Virus record (IMG/VR): IMGVR_UViG_3300032236_000765
Span: 1 to 64,000 of that record
DNA from: a virus
Reading direction: 5' to 3' (one strand)
Length of the DNA: 64,000 nucleotides
Under the pieces are notes generated by a model. The model saw nothing but the letters and a program-made list of their open reading frames with translations. It did not search any database and was not told where the DNA came from. This document shows, piece after piece, positions 57,101 through 64,000 of the stretch (positions are counted from its first letter, which is position 1; every line of letters starts with the position of its first letter). A program made the translations under genes and the position numbers.

Positions 57101-58449
57101 GAAGATGCAGTACCACTCAGCGCACCAACGAAAGTAGTTGCAGAGATAGACGCATTTGCTAAGTTAGCACTGATACCTGAATTGATTACTGCTTGTGAAT
57201 TACCATTAGCTGATGACGTAGTGAATGTCAGATAAGCTGTAGCAGCAGATGATGTATTTTGTAATAGAGCAGCAGCATTAGTTGCACTTGTTACAGTACC
57301 ACTGACATTAGAACCGGCTACTGAGTTTGCAGTCGTTGCATATGCAACAGCACCTGAGACATTAGAACCAGCTACTGAGTTTGCAGTAGCAGCATAGGTT
57401 ACTTGTCCACTGACATTAGAACCGGCTACTGAGTTTGCAACACTTGCATATGCAACAGCACCCGAGACATTAGAACCAGCTACTGAATTAGCAACGTTTG
57501 CATATGCAATAGCACCTGATACATTTGCCCCTGTAATATTGCTTAAGTTTCCACCATCACCCTTTACAGTTGTGAACACACCTGTAGCTGCACCGATATT
57601 ACCAACATTAGCATTACCATTTGCATTCAATGTGCCGGTAATATTAGCACCAGTTGAGGTTACAACGATTACATTAGAATTACCTGCAACTGAGACAGTA
57701 ACATTGCCGCCTGAACTAGCTATTTTAACATTTGAGGTACCATTAGAAATAGAGTTTCCGCCGCCACCTCCGGAAATTCCTGTAATGTTAGAACCATCAC
57801 CATACAAGTACTGTGCTTTGACTATTCCACTATTTGCATACACGTTTGCAGCAGTCACATCACCGCTATAAGCTCCATTACCTGCACTAACATTGCCTAA
57901 TGTCGCAGTTCCTGTTACGTTTAATGCACCGGTCAATACACCATTAGTTGCTCCGATGTTGCCAACATTAGCATTACCAGTAGCAGCAATTGCACCTGCA
58001 GTAGTTAGATTACCACCAGATATATTTCCTGTAGCAGTGATAGTATTAGATGAGTTGATATTTGTATTAGCAGTGACATAGTTCGCAACTACACCATTCG
58101 CTAAAGAAATATTATTAGAACCGGTGATGTTTGATGGCAAATCAATGAATAAAGTTTGAGTAGAACCGGTAAGTGTGGCATATTGAGCACCATTGGAATT
58201 AATACCAATGCTTAGTGTATTAGTATATACCTGCACATTAGAAATATTCGCATTAACAATGACATTCCCGTATGGAGAGTTGACAGTGATGCCTACTCCG
58301 GGAGTCTTATTAATCGAAGTTACGGTCTGTGCAGATAGACCGGTATATAATTCAGTAAAATTCTCTTGTACTTTTTGGAACGCTGTTCTAATTGCATCCG
58401 CATTTGGATCATTAGGAAACGTACCGAAATCGATATTTTGTTGTGCCAT
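51145..58449 (-). CDS. Giant repetitive tail fibre
   Basis: About 2434 residues from the ATG at 58449 (MAQQNIDFGTFPND). N-terminal attachment pattern (FPNDPNADAIRTAFQKVQENFTELYTGL), then many copies of a triple-beta-type unit built around N-I-T-S-V-G-T-L and G-N-x-x-x-G-N, two 250-residue modules with DAATKGYVDSLASGLKVL, and a C-terminal region GRIVIDSSGNLFPLVDNTVTLGG typical of a fibre tip chaperone-like domain. Asn/Thr/Gly-rich composition. It would be the host-binding fibre. The frame is intact throughout. Confidence 0.85.
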   Translation of the reverse strand: MAQQNIDFGTFPNDPNADAIRTAFQKVQENFTELYTGLSAQTVTSINKTPGVGITVNSPYGNVIVNANISNVQVYTNTLSIGINSNGAQYATLTGSTQTLFIDLPSNITGSNNISLANGVVANYVTANTNINSSNTITATGNISGGNLTTAGAIAATGNANVGNIGATNGVLTGALNVTGTATLGNVSAGNGAYSGDVTAANVYANSGIVKAQYLYGDGSNITGISGGGGGNSISNGTSNVKIASSGGNVTVSVAGNSNVIVVTSTGANITGTLNANGNANVGNIGAATGVFTTVKGDGGNLSNITGANVSGAIAYANVANSVAGSNVSGAVAYASVANSVAGSNVSGQVTYAATANSVAGSNVSGAVAYATTANSVAGSNVSGTVTSATNAAALLQNTSSAATAYLTFTTSSANGNSQAVINSGISANLANASISATTFVGALSGTASSATTAGTVTASAQSNITSVGTLTSLAVNGNITAGNVYANSGTIGASLLTGTLTTANQPNITNVGTLSSLAVTGNANVGNLNFGSGIVTGTGNVIAGNANLGNLVIANFFSGSGNNLSNIQGSNVTGAVANATYANNAGTVTASSQSNITSVGTLTSLISSGNITSSSYVITDSILGRTGALTITSAGTNTNINLKPNGTGNIDANSAYITNVSNPVNAQDAATKGYVDSLASGLKVLSPVAAATTGTLATASGGTISYNNGSSGVGATLTTTGTFTTIDGVNIASAGTRILVKNEATGAWNGIYTYTNSTTLTRSTDANTGSNLVNAFVLVQGGTVNINTGWVCNTPAPITLGSTSISFAQFSQAGSYAAGTGLTLSGTTFSINNTSVSSGTYGNSDRIAQFTVNPQGQLTFAASIVSAANAANLTGTSLNSSIIGSNLTSVGTLSNLTVGNSTANTTFGNGTITTAGNITGGNIIGIIAAGANTITTTGNANVGNLNFGSGVVTGTGNITAGNANLGNAATANYFIGSGNNLSNIQGSSVTGAVANATYANTATIAGTVTASSQSNITSVGTLSNLTVGNSTANTTFGNGTITAAGNITGGNIIGNGQAITYIPAGNISGTLPVSVTNAISNIGTVTVGTWNSLVGASATFAAGLSGANLASLNAANVTGSFSSITATGNITSSSYVITDNILGKTGALTITSAGTNTNINLKPNGTGNIDANSAYITNVSNPVNAQDAATKNYVDTVAQGLKVLNPVAAATTDTLAATSSGTVTYNNGTSGVGATLTTTGTYLSIDGVNIATLGTRILVKNEANTAWNGIYTYTSSTVLTRSTDANTGSNLVNAFVLVQTGTVNINTGWVCNTPAPITIGTTGINFAQFSQAGTYTAGTGLSLSGTTFNINNTGVSSGTYGSGDRVATFTVNSQGQLTSASNTVITANAANLTGTSLNSSVISSNLTSVGTLSSLAVTGNANVGNLNFGSGVVNGTGNITGGNANLGNAVTANYFIGSGNNLSNLQASSVTGAVANANYAASAAALLQNTSTAATVYPTFTTSAANGYSSAVINTGISANLSNNSITATTFVGALSGAATTAGTVTASSQSNITSVGTLSNLTVGNSTANTTFGNGTITLPSAGTITGGNLLSATYLTGTLTTASQANITSVGTLTSLGVSGNITAPNIIANTGIFSGNGNGLSSIVGANVTGWVPNANVANYAVTAATSTGTYYLGLMSATSGNIAIAANTNINVAVASGTLNATLLGGTLTTASQPNITSIGTLGNLGVTSNANVGNLNFGSGVVNGTGNVNAGNANVTGQLISTASTGAPLVVYSTTTVANLAAATAGTAGTVTASSQSNITSVSSSFTGLTFVANGNITMSGAASQLSGANLVSATYLAGTLTTGSSSQPNITSIGTLGSLSVTNKVNAGQLQGEGGNISNIQGGNVSGTVASSNTANFAGTVTTASQPNITSVGTLTSLVVGNTTANSTFGNGTITLPSAGNITGGNLLSAPYLAGTLTTGSSTQPNITSVGTLSNLTVGNATANATFGNGIIILTSAGNITGGNLLSATYLTGTLTTASQPNITSVSSSFTGLTFVANGTITMSGAASQLSGANLVSASYLAGTLTTGSSSQPNITSVGNLTSLIVGNSTANTTFGNGIFTATGNITAGNANLGNAVTANYFIGSGNNLSNIQGSNVTGAVTSATNAGTVTTASQPNITSVGTLSAVTISGTSNLASSSGYVAVGSTSQVNSFKFSQTGGSLGTSVGNQILHTTYYSTDSNADYLEITNTRYAAGADWTTAGSRLQQKVDSTWMGFIQFNGAVQGGITFGTGTNTTSATSVPGRIVIDSSGNLFPLVDNTVTLGGSGNRWSNVYANNFSASSYVIRSTGTGITAAGSTQGTATILTKEINVVSTVTSGANGVQLPAVAGAVVYITNTTANALNVYPASGGIINSLATNSSLSIPGGATLQFIAPTTSQWYTVGATYA
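54220..56610 (-). repeat. Two about 800-bp direct repeats inside the fibre gene
   Basis: The DAATK module region occurs twice at a spacing of about 1.56 kb (roughly 54.2-55.0 and 55.8-56.6 kb). Most changes are synonymous or conservative, and the frame is preserved. Recent internal duplication or gene conversion is likely. Confidence 0.7.
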
Positions 58450-58471
58450 CGTTATTATCACCCTATAACTG

Positions 58472-58479
58472 TATTTATC
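58472..58479 (-). promoter_or_regulatory. Late-type promoter GATAAATA
   Basis: GATAAATA, 22 nt with AGGGTGATAATAACG, then the giant fibre ATG at 58449. It lies just downstream of the terminator at 58508. Confidence 0.6.
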
Positions 58480-58502
58480 ATTTAGGATAAGATGTATTAG
58501 CC

Positions 58503-58533
58503 AAAAAAATAGCCGGGATTAATCCCGGCTATT
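58503..58533 (-). terminator. Intrinsic terminator of the 982-residue gene
   Basis: Perfect 13-bp palindrome AATAGCCGGGATT/AATCCCGGCTATT (58508-58533), with seven T on the minus strand after it. Confidence 0.9.
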
Positions 58534-58550
58534 ATAGTTATATGTCGAAA

Positions 58551-61499
58551 TTACTTTTTGATTCCTGCTAACTTCATCAAATCACTTACTGATTCATTGA
58601 TATCAGTCGTGTTTGGTGACATTAAGCGACCTCTTTCACCTGCAATGATCGGAGCAGTAGTCTGACCAGTTGACTTAGGCTTGTTTAATCCACCTGAAAT
58701 AGTCTTGGTCATGAAGTCAATATCTTGTTCAAATGTAGTATCTGATACTGAATTACCCGGACCTGCCTTGTTTGCCCACTCATCTATTTTTTTAGAATTA
58801 TCACACTTGCATTTATATGAGTGGCACTTGTTGCACTTTCCTTCAGCAACCTGATAAGTCATTTGATCTTCTGATTCTACTTCATCAAGCATACGATCTC
58901 TGCTGTTGTTGCAACCGCACTTTGATTCCATCATACCGCATTCATCACATCTTGCTTCTGACATTTCATCATCATGGCAAGCGCAAGGACTGTGTCCGCA
59001 TTCTTCGCAACTTCCTTCATCTTCATAATCAGATGCAGAACCTTCGATTCCTGATAGCTTCTTCATGAGACCCATCATGTCACCGTGATCTCCGACAACT
59101 TCAATTTCACCGGATGTTTTGATCGGAGATGAATTCTTCATTGCATGTAGATGCGGCATTGCTGATTCTTCATCACCGAATACTCCTAGACCAGCCTGCT
59201 TAGCTAGAGAAAGTAATTTATCGGCGTCAGCATCTGTTGCACTGATATTAACTGAATCAGGTGCATGTTGATTTCCCTTAGAAATAGAAACTGAAAATCC
59301 TTCGTTGAGTAGAGAATTTAATTGTCTATCCCATGCTTCAAATGCAAAGTCTGTTTCACTCAATGATGAATTGTAGCTTGAAGTATCTCTGTATGTTCTG
59401 CCGCCCAACTTGAATGTTCCGCCCTTTGGGGTTCTAGCAAGAGCAGCAGTGAAGGCATTACCCTCATCTACGTCTTGATCTCGTTGTCCAAAATCAGCAT
59501 CTCTATCATTCCAACCACCGTGAAGACCTGGTTGTGTCTCAGGGTCATATGGATTGGTTGTTCCTGGAACAACTGATCTATGCAAAATTCCTACACCGTG
59601 TGCGATTTCATGTCCGAACTCATCAAAAAAGCCTTCATCCAGATCACTGTTGAACATTTCATCAAGTGGCGTATCTAATGCATCTTGTGCCATAGTACGC
59701 GGTCTAGCTGGAACACGAGGTGCTCTGACTAAGCCTACGATCGGAGCCATACCGTGGCATTCGTCAAGGCCTTCTTTGTATCCATCGTGATATGCTCTGC
59801 ATTCTTCCATATCATCATAGTTTTTACCACAGTGCGGATGTCCCTTGAGACCGTGTGCTTTACCTTCTAGGCGAGCAGCTTGAATGCGAGAACTCATACT
59901 TTCTTTCAGTCTACCGCTGAATTTTCTGGATCTATTCATTCTTCTTTCTTTTACCGGCTTCTCATCTTCATCATCTTTATCTTTGACCTGTCTGAGTGCT
60001 GGGCCACCGGTAGCTTGTTTCATGCTATCATGCCAATCATCTTTACGCTGGAAAGCTGGTTCTTCTACATCTTGCCCCATCCAAGGTTCTAAGGCTTCAT
60101 GAACTTCATTCTTTTTGAACTTGTCTATAAATGCCTTAACTAATTCATCGATATTAGCAAGTCCTGCTCTCTTGCTTTGTTCACGGAAGTTTTGATCTCT
60201 ATTCCATAATGTTGTAGCTATATTTCTAACTACGAATTCACTGATACTTGATATAGGGCCCAACAATTTTCTGATTTGACTAAAAATTGTATCAGTTGGC
60301 GCTGCATCCCCGAATCCTTGTGCATCGCGTCCTTCAAATTCATAGCTTTCCAGTGTTCCAAGTTTCTCAGCCCATCCAGCTGCTCTGTGACCAATTTTGC
60401 GCTGTCTGGTTGCCTCTGGATCACGAGCATCTTCTTCTCTATCTCTTTCTCGTGCCCGCTTTAAACGTTCTTTTCCAGTTTCGTCCTTGAATGCGCCTTC
60501 ATAAAATTCATAATTTTCTCTCGTGGTCTTGCGAGTAGTACCGGCAAGCTTCTTTGGTTCTCTACGTGTTGTTGACATGTTATTCCTTTTATTTTCTAGA
60601 GTAGTCGCGCTACGACCGGCACCTAATCCTGCACCTCTGGTATCTATTCCAGAAGTAGGAGCAATGTCGCCTTCTTTAACTTTTTTCTTATTCTTGTTAT
60701 CTAGCATACCACGCTTATTCGCAGTAGCCCATGCAATGCTTTCAGCATCCTTCTTTGACTTTCCTGCTTCACGTTCAGACTTGGCAATGTGCTTGACCAT
60801 GCGATCAACCTTTGCACCTTCTTCTAGGGTATCATCATCACCGTGTAGCTTCTGCCACATGATTTTATATGCGGCATCTTTAGCTTGTCTAGCTCTCTTT
60901 TGCTTATGTGCATCACCTGGCTTAGCTCTGCCATATGCTCTGTCTAGCATATAATCAAGCTCTTGTGCATTATACTTATTGAATTTCTTCTCAGCTTCAT
61001 GACCGGTGTGTGCTTCTTCTAACTTGCCTTGCTTTGCCAACTTAGCACGAACTGCACCTGCTACTCGCTCACCTGCTTTTTTGGAACCATAACGCTTTGC
61101 TGCCGACTTAGCAATCTTAGCAAAGTTCTTGCCTGGCTTGCCCTCATCACGCTCATCAAGATCATCTTCTTTCATTGTTTGCTGTCCTTGAAGATTGTTA
61201 GATGCTCCTCCGCCAGTCGCTGTTGCGCCGCCTGAAGTTTGCTGCTGTGATTGTTGCGTTGGTTGTGATTGCTGTTGACCAGGTGCTTGAATGATCTGAA
61301 CATCCTTAGGATCAAGATTCTTTAGCATGTTTTGCACAGCAGGATTGTTGCTTGTTACAAAGCCCATACCTGCTTGCTGGTTTTGTGGATTTAATACTGG
61401 AAGAGGCTTTTGACCAGGTGCGATAGCTTCCTTGAGCACTCTTTTATTTTCGGTTGCAGACGATTCGATCTGGCTCAATTTGTTCAATAAGTCTTTCAT
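58551..61499 (-). CDS. Modular internal-head-type polyprotein (982 aa)
   Basis: Modules joined at L-x-E sites: residues 1-115 Gln/Pro-rich; a basic module after LDE (GKPGKNFAKIAKSAAKRYGSKK) ending GKLEE; a second basic module ending TLEE; VDRMVKHIAKSEREAGKSK; a central domain near LDECHG; an EFGHEIAHG segment recalling a zincin H-E-x-x-H motif (F-G-H-E-I-A-H); and a Cys-rich C-terminus with CEECGHSPCACH, CDECGMMESKCGC and CNKCHSYKCKC that would bind zinc. Compared with the 818-residue protein it has the same design. Maturation and packaging are inferred; the metalloprotease reading is tentative. Confidence 0.65.
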   Translation of the reverse strand: MKDLLNKLSQIESSATENKRVLKEAIAPGQKPLPVLNPQNQQAGMGFVTSNNPAVQNMLKNLDPKDVQIIQAPGQQQSQPTQQSQQQTSGGATATGGGASNNLQGQQTMKEDDLDERDEGKPGKNFAKIAKSAAKRYGSKKAGERVAGAVRAKLAKQGKLEEAHTGHEAEKKFNKYNAQELDYMLDRAYGRAKPGDAHKQKRARQAKDAAYKIMWQKLHGDDDTLEEGAKVDRMVKHIAKSEREAGKSKKDAESIAWATANKRGMLDNKNKKKVKEGDIAPTSGIDTRGAGLGAGRSATTLENKRNNMSTTRREPKKLAGTTRKTTRENYEFYEGAFKDETGKERLKRARERDREEDARDPEATRQRKIGHRAAGWAEKLGTLESYEFEGRDAQGFGDAAPTDTIFSQIRKLLGPISSISEFVVRNIATTLWNRDQNFREQSKRAGLANIDELVKAFIDKFKKNEVHEALEPWMGQDVEEPAFQRKDDWHDSMKQATGGPALRQVKDKDDEDEKPVKERRMNRSRKFSGRLKESMSSRIQAARLEGKAHGLKGHPHCGKNYDDMEECRAYHDGYKEGLDECHGMAPIVGLVRAPRVPARPRTMAQDALDTPLDEMFNSDLDEGFFDEFGHEIAHGVGILHRSVVPGTTNPYDPETQPGLHGGWNDRDADFGQRDQDVDEGNAFTAALARTPKGGTFKLGGRTYRDTSSYNSSLSETDFAFEAWDRQLNSLLNEGFSVSISKGNQHAPDSVNISATDADADKLLSLAKQAGLGVFGDEESAMPHLHAMKNSSPIKTSGEIEVVGDHGDMMGLMKKLSGIEGSASDYEDEGSCEECGHSPCACHDDEMSEARCDECGMMESKCGCNNSRDRMLDEVESEDQMTYQVAEGKCNKCHSYKCKCDNSKKIDEWANKAGPGNSVSDTTFEQDIDFMTKTISGGLNKPKSTGQTTAPIIAGERGRLMSPNTTDINESVSDLMKLAGIKK

Positions 61500-61501
61500 G
61501 A

Positions 61502-62128
61502 TTATCCTCTATGAGCGCCAGTCTGTGGTTTAGCAGGTCTGCTAATTTTTGACATTGGACTTTTATTGCCTAACTTTGCATCTTCTAGATGAGGCTTGAA
61601 TGGATCGAATGCTGCAGGAGTTTTTTTACCAGCATAAGGAATATCCATGATGTCATCTTTTGACTGTTCCTTGATGCTATCTAAATATTGATTACCATAT
61701 GCTTTCGATGCTGCCTTTGCACCCTTCTCTTCTTCCATCTCTTCATGGGTGAGAACAGGGCTATGATTCATTTGATTTTCGTAGCCTTCTAACTCATCGA
61801 CAATGCTATCATCATATGAAGTTTTAACAACACGAATAAAGTCTACGTTGTGCCCTAGTAACTGTGCCATTTGCTGAATCATTGGTTCAGTTGCTGGATA
61901 GCGAAATTTACCCTTGATGATTGTCACAGGTTGATTAGATAGATTCGGAAAGCCATAAGGAGCTTTCTGAATTGGTGTTGATTTTGGTTCTGAAATTTCA
62001 ATTGGATCAAACTTCTTAAGATTGAAGACGAAGAGTTCTAAGAAGTTCTTACTCACATCTCCAGCAACCTTAATCGTGTAATCATATGTATGAACACTTT
62101 CAGCAATATAATGTCTTAAACTACGCAT
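61502..62128 (-). CDS. Capsid-targeted protein with near-T4 targeting peptide
   Basis: 208 residues from the ATG at about 62128, giving MRSLRHYIAES: I-A-E at residues 8-10, matching the T4 leader M-K-T-Y-Q-E-F-I-A-E in spacing. The longer in-frame start (TTG, 62212) overlaps the next gene. The mature protein has a beta-rich domain (YDYTIKVAGDVSKNFLELFVFNLKKFDPIEIS) and a basic disordered tail. Late-type box about 26 nt upstream. Confidence 0.65.
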   Translation of the reverse strand: MRSLRHYIAESVHTYDYTIKVAGDVSKNFLELFVFNLKKFDPIEISEPKSTPIQKAPYGFPNLSNQPVTIIKGKFRYPATEPMIQQMAQLLGHNVDFIRVVKTSYDDSIVDELEGYENQMNHSPVLTHEEMEEEKGAKAASKAYGNQYLDSIKEQSKDDIMDIPYAGKKTPAAFDPFKPHLEDAKLGNKSPMSKISRPAKPQTGAHRG

Positions 62129-62153
62129 ATGGATCCCTGCCGTTCTTATAATA

Positions 62154-62161
62154 TATTTATC
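62154..62161 (-). promoter_or_regulatory. Late-type promoter GATAAATA
   Basis: GATAAATA on the minus strand about 26 nt before the start of the MRSLRHYIAES protein (plus or minus one base). Confidence 0.5.
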
Positions 62162-62645
62162 ATTCTTTATTATTTTTGTTGCTGAAGGCTTTAAGTAATT
62201 CATTGCGATCAAGAGATTGCCCTTCTCCTAATGGAAGATTATCAAGCTCTTCAACCTTTGCCGCATTCTTCATATCTAGCTGTGCCTTCTTCATCTGCAA
62301 ATCAAGCATCTTAAGTTTCTTGTTGATCTTAGCTGTTTTAGCAGTAATAGCATGACCTAACATGCTACTAGCAGAATTGAAGATTTCTGAACTAAAACGG
62401 GCTTCGACTTGCATACCAAGATCCATTAAGTCTTTATAGCTTGAGGTAGCCATTGCAGCAAGCTCATCCATTTCGACATCTGCTGCTTCCAGTCCTCTAA
62501 CCTGAGGTAATGCATTTTCGATTTTTTCTAAGGTAGTCAATGCAGTCTCAGTAACTTCCTGTGTTTGATCAGGAAGAGGTTCCATGAGTTCATTACTCTC
62601 AGATGAGGAAGCTAAATCAAATAATTCTTCAAGTTTTTTATTCAT
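62160..62645 (-). CDS. Likely small terminase subunit (gp16-like)
   Basis: 161 residues, close to T4 gp16 (164). An acidic N-terminus, then a helical core (YKDLMDLGMQVEARFSSEIFNSASSMLGHAITAKTAKINKKLKMLDLQMKKAQLD) with the spacing of the gp16 central coiled region. No DNA-binding motif visible. The large subunit gp17 is not in the window. The identification rests on pattern and position. CTAAATA lies 5 nt before the ATG. Confidence 0.6.
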   Translation of the reverse strand: MNKKLEELFDLASSSESNELMEPLPDQTQEVTETALTTLEKIENALPQVRGLEAADVEMDELAAMATSSYKDLMDLGMQVEARFSSEIFNSASSMLGHAITAKTAKINKKLKMLDLQMKKAQLDMKNAAKVEELDNLPLGEGQSLDRNELLKAFSNKNNKE

Positions 62646-62660
62646 GCAGATATTTAGTTT

Positions 62661-63095
62661 TTATCTGCGCCCATTATAAAACAAATCGTCTTCTGTGATT
62701 ACGCGAAAGGCAATCCCATGAGCTTTACAGTATGCATTAGCTGCGGCCCATTTAGCATGATTGATCGCTACGACTGCCCTATCTCTTGCGCTTGCTGTTT
62801 TGCTTTCGATAAGGCTTTGCTTTTTAGGTTTAATTTCTACTACTTCAGCAATCTGCTGTCCATGCTTGTTTTGATAGACTACTAGAAAGTCAGGAACATA
62901 CATAGTGGGTTTTCCAGTCAACGGATGGCGATATGGAATTCTGATTGATTCACTCGCCCATTGTAATACACTCTCATTGCAGTCACAGAAAGTCATAAAT
63001 GTCAACTCCCATCCTGAACGATACCTAGGTTTATGCTTACCTACATATTTTTGAGGATTCTTGGGAGTAAATATGCCCTGTGCCCACTTAGCCAT
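62661..63095 (-). CDS. Head-completion nuclease (T4 gp4-like, TnsA-type)
   Basis: 144 residues. RSGWELTFMTFCDCNESVLQWASESIRIPY, then VPDFLVVYQNK, and AEVVEIKPKKQ form the E...PD...E-x-K core of TnsA/restriction-type nucleases, as in T4 gp4 (head completion). The protein trims or seals DNA at the head vertex after packaging. It touches the next gene with no gap. Confidence 0.75.
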   Translation of the reverse strand: MAKWAQGIFTPKNPQKYVGKHKPRYRSGWELTFMTFCDCNESVLQWASESIRIPYRHPLTGKPTMYVPDFLVVYQNKHGQQIAEVVEIKPKKQSLIESKTASARDRAVVAINHAKWAAANAYCKAHGIAFRVITEDDLFYNGRR

Positions 63096-63452
63096 TTACA
63101 ATACTACATTTCGTTGCACTGCTTGATTAGGATTGGGAATCTGGCTTATACCATATAATGATACTTTTGACTTGAATGTGTTTAGATAATAGCACATCAC
63201 AGAATTCATCTGAAGTTTGTTATTGACTCCCTTCAAATTCTCTAACATATCAATGACATTATACTTACCTTCCTGTGCAATTCTAAAAAGAACTGCGGTG
63301 AAGTTAGCAGCGATATTAGGATTGTCACAGACTCCCTCAAAATATGAGTATACTACATCATATTCGGTTGCATTGACAACAAGGTTTATATTATAAAAAC
63401 TATCAAATACAAAGACAGTTTGATTTGTTGGGTTTGGTGTTATAGTAGCCAT
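63096..63452 (-). CDS. Conserved virion structural protein (118 aa)
   Basis: Asn/Val-rich, mixed alpha/beta (FVFDSFYNINLVVNATEYDVVYSYFEGVC, LFRIAQEGKYNVIDMLENLKG, ISQIPNPNQAVQRNVV). A small protein of this pattern accompanies T4-like head and neck genes. Its ATG has no Shine-Dalgarno sequence but a late-type box 5 nt upstream. Confidence 0.65.
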   Translation of the reverse strand: MATITPNPTNQTVFVFDSFYNINLVVNATEYDVVYSYFEGVCDNPNIAANFTAVLFRIAQEGKYNVIDMLENLKGVNNKLQMNSVMCYYLNTFKSKVSLYGISQIPNPNQAVQRNVVL

Positions 63453-63457
63453 AACAT

Positions 63458-63465
63458 TATTTATA
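63458..63465 (-). promoter_or_regulatory. T4-late-type promoter TATAAATA, leaderless geometry
   Basis: Exact TATAAATA, 5 nt, then the ATG at 63452. Confidence 0.65.
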
Positions 63466-63994
63466 CTATAGTTTGTTGCGGAGCAAAAGGATTATCTGCA
63501 GCCAGTCCAGTACCAAATGGAGCTATCAAGCTTTCTCCTGCATATTGTGATCCTACTGGAGTATTAATCTCATTTTGTTGTGTAGGATCAGGAGTAACGG
63601 GAGCACCTGCCGGAGTAGTAGCAGCATAATTTATATTATTAACAGTTGTTGTTGCTTGTGAATTAACTACTGGAGGAGCAGCTAATGCACCGATAGTAGG
63701 ACTTGATGCAAGTCCAGCAGAACTAGGTGTAGATGCTGCAACCGGAACATTAAACATAGTATTTCTATTAATGGGTGCAGTTTGAATAGAAGACCGCAAT
63801 AATGCATTCAGTGCTGTTGTTGCTATACCATTATTATTGATAGAAGCTGCTACCTCATTTATGGAGTTGTAAGCTGCACTTGCATTTGCTATTGCACCTA
63901 AGATATTTCCTTTCTCTAAGGAATTAATTGCTCCGCCTGCTGCATCTATGAGTCCGCCCCTGCCCAATACAGTACCATTCGCACCTGGATTCAT
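63461..63994 (-). CDS. Ala/Asn-rich structural protein, possibly 5'-truncated
   Basis: 177 visible residues from an ATG at 63994, but the frame stays open to the window edge, so the true start may lie outside. Gly/Ala/Asn-rich N-terminus, Pro/Thr/Ala-rich disordered C-terminus. A tail or baseplate-type composition. Not recognised. Confidence 0.5.
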   Translation of the reverse strand: MNPGANGTVLGRGGLIDAAGGAINSLEKGNILGAIANASAAYNSINEVAASINNNGIATTALNALLRSSIQTAPINRNTMFNVPVAASTPSSAGLASSPTIGALAAPPVVNSQATTTVNNINYAATTPAGAPVTPDPTQQNEINTPVGSQYAGESLIAPFGTGLAADNPFAPQQTIV

Positions 63995-64000
63995 GATAGG

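Noticed and set aside
51145-58449. CRISPR array or short tandem repeats
   Set aside because: The repeats are protein-coding in one intact frame, variable in length and sequence, and have no spacer pattern.

Overview
The window is a 64-kb piece of a large tailed-phage (Caudoviricetes) genome with a T4-like (myovirus) gene complement. Support for this comes from a gp44-like clamp loader, a PhoH ATPase, a gp4-like head-completion nuclease, a likely gp16-like small terminase, a T4-type late promoter motif (NATAAATA), a 3-TM holin, a GH19 endolysin, large tail-fibre proteins and a very large tRNA array. Gram-negative-type features (a lipobox lipoprotein, an exported nuclease, sigma-70 promoters) suggest a Gram-negative bacterial host. 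The host itself cannot be named from the sequence.

Layout. 1-1.6 kb (+): the end of a lectin-like protein and a papain-like protease. 1.6-7.7 kb (mostly -): small early-type genes behind near-consensus sigma-70 promoters, a SleB-type cell-wall hydrolase, a metallophosphatase and a GNAT acetyltransferase. 7.8-18.9 kb (-): 31 tRNA genes, all with encoded CCA, whose anticodons cover all 20 amino acids. They are interspersed with HNH endonucleases, an AdoMet-decarboxylase-like protein, small proteins, and a compact structured RNA with two mutually complementary hairpin loops. 18.9-22.5 kb: paralogous membrane proteins, a structured noncoding stretch and small genes. 22.6-41.7 kb (-): proteins of unknown function beginning with short T4 capsid-targeting-like peptides, a Dps-like protein, two modular 'polyproteins', a glycosyltransferase, a 1048-residue multidomain nucleotidyltransferase/ligase-like protein, ClpA, DnaJ and a holin. 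41.8-46.8 kb: PhoH, clamp loader, GroES-like co-chaperonin and a short protein with a DNA polymerase III alpha-like motif. 46.8-64 kb (-): tail/fibre proteins (including one of about 2430 residues), an endolysin, a third modular polyprotein, small terminase and head-completion genes.

How it works together. The promoters fall into two classes. TTGACW-17-TATATT (sigma-70) elements drive tRNAs and early/replication/chaperone genes. NATAAATA (T4-late-like) elements precede virion and accessory genes. In several genes of both classes the promoter lies 4-6 nt before the ATG with no Shine-Dalgarno sequence, which predicts leaderless mRNAs. At least eight proteins share an N-terminal peptide ending in (I/L)-x-E, the recognition motif of the T4 prohead protease. 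This suggests a set of cargo proteins packaged in the head and injected with the DNA. The near-complete translation set, the chaperone/protease set and the packaged cargo together suggest a phage that largely takes over host translation and protein quality control.
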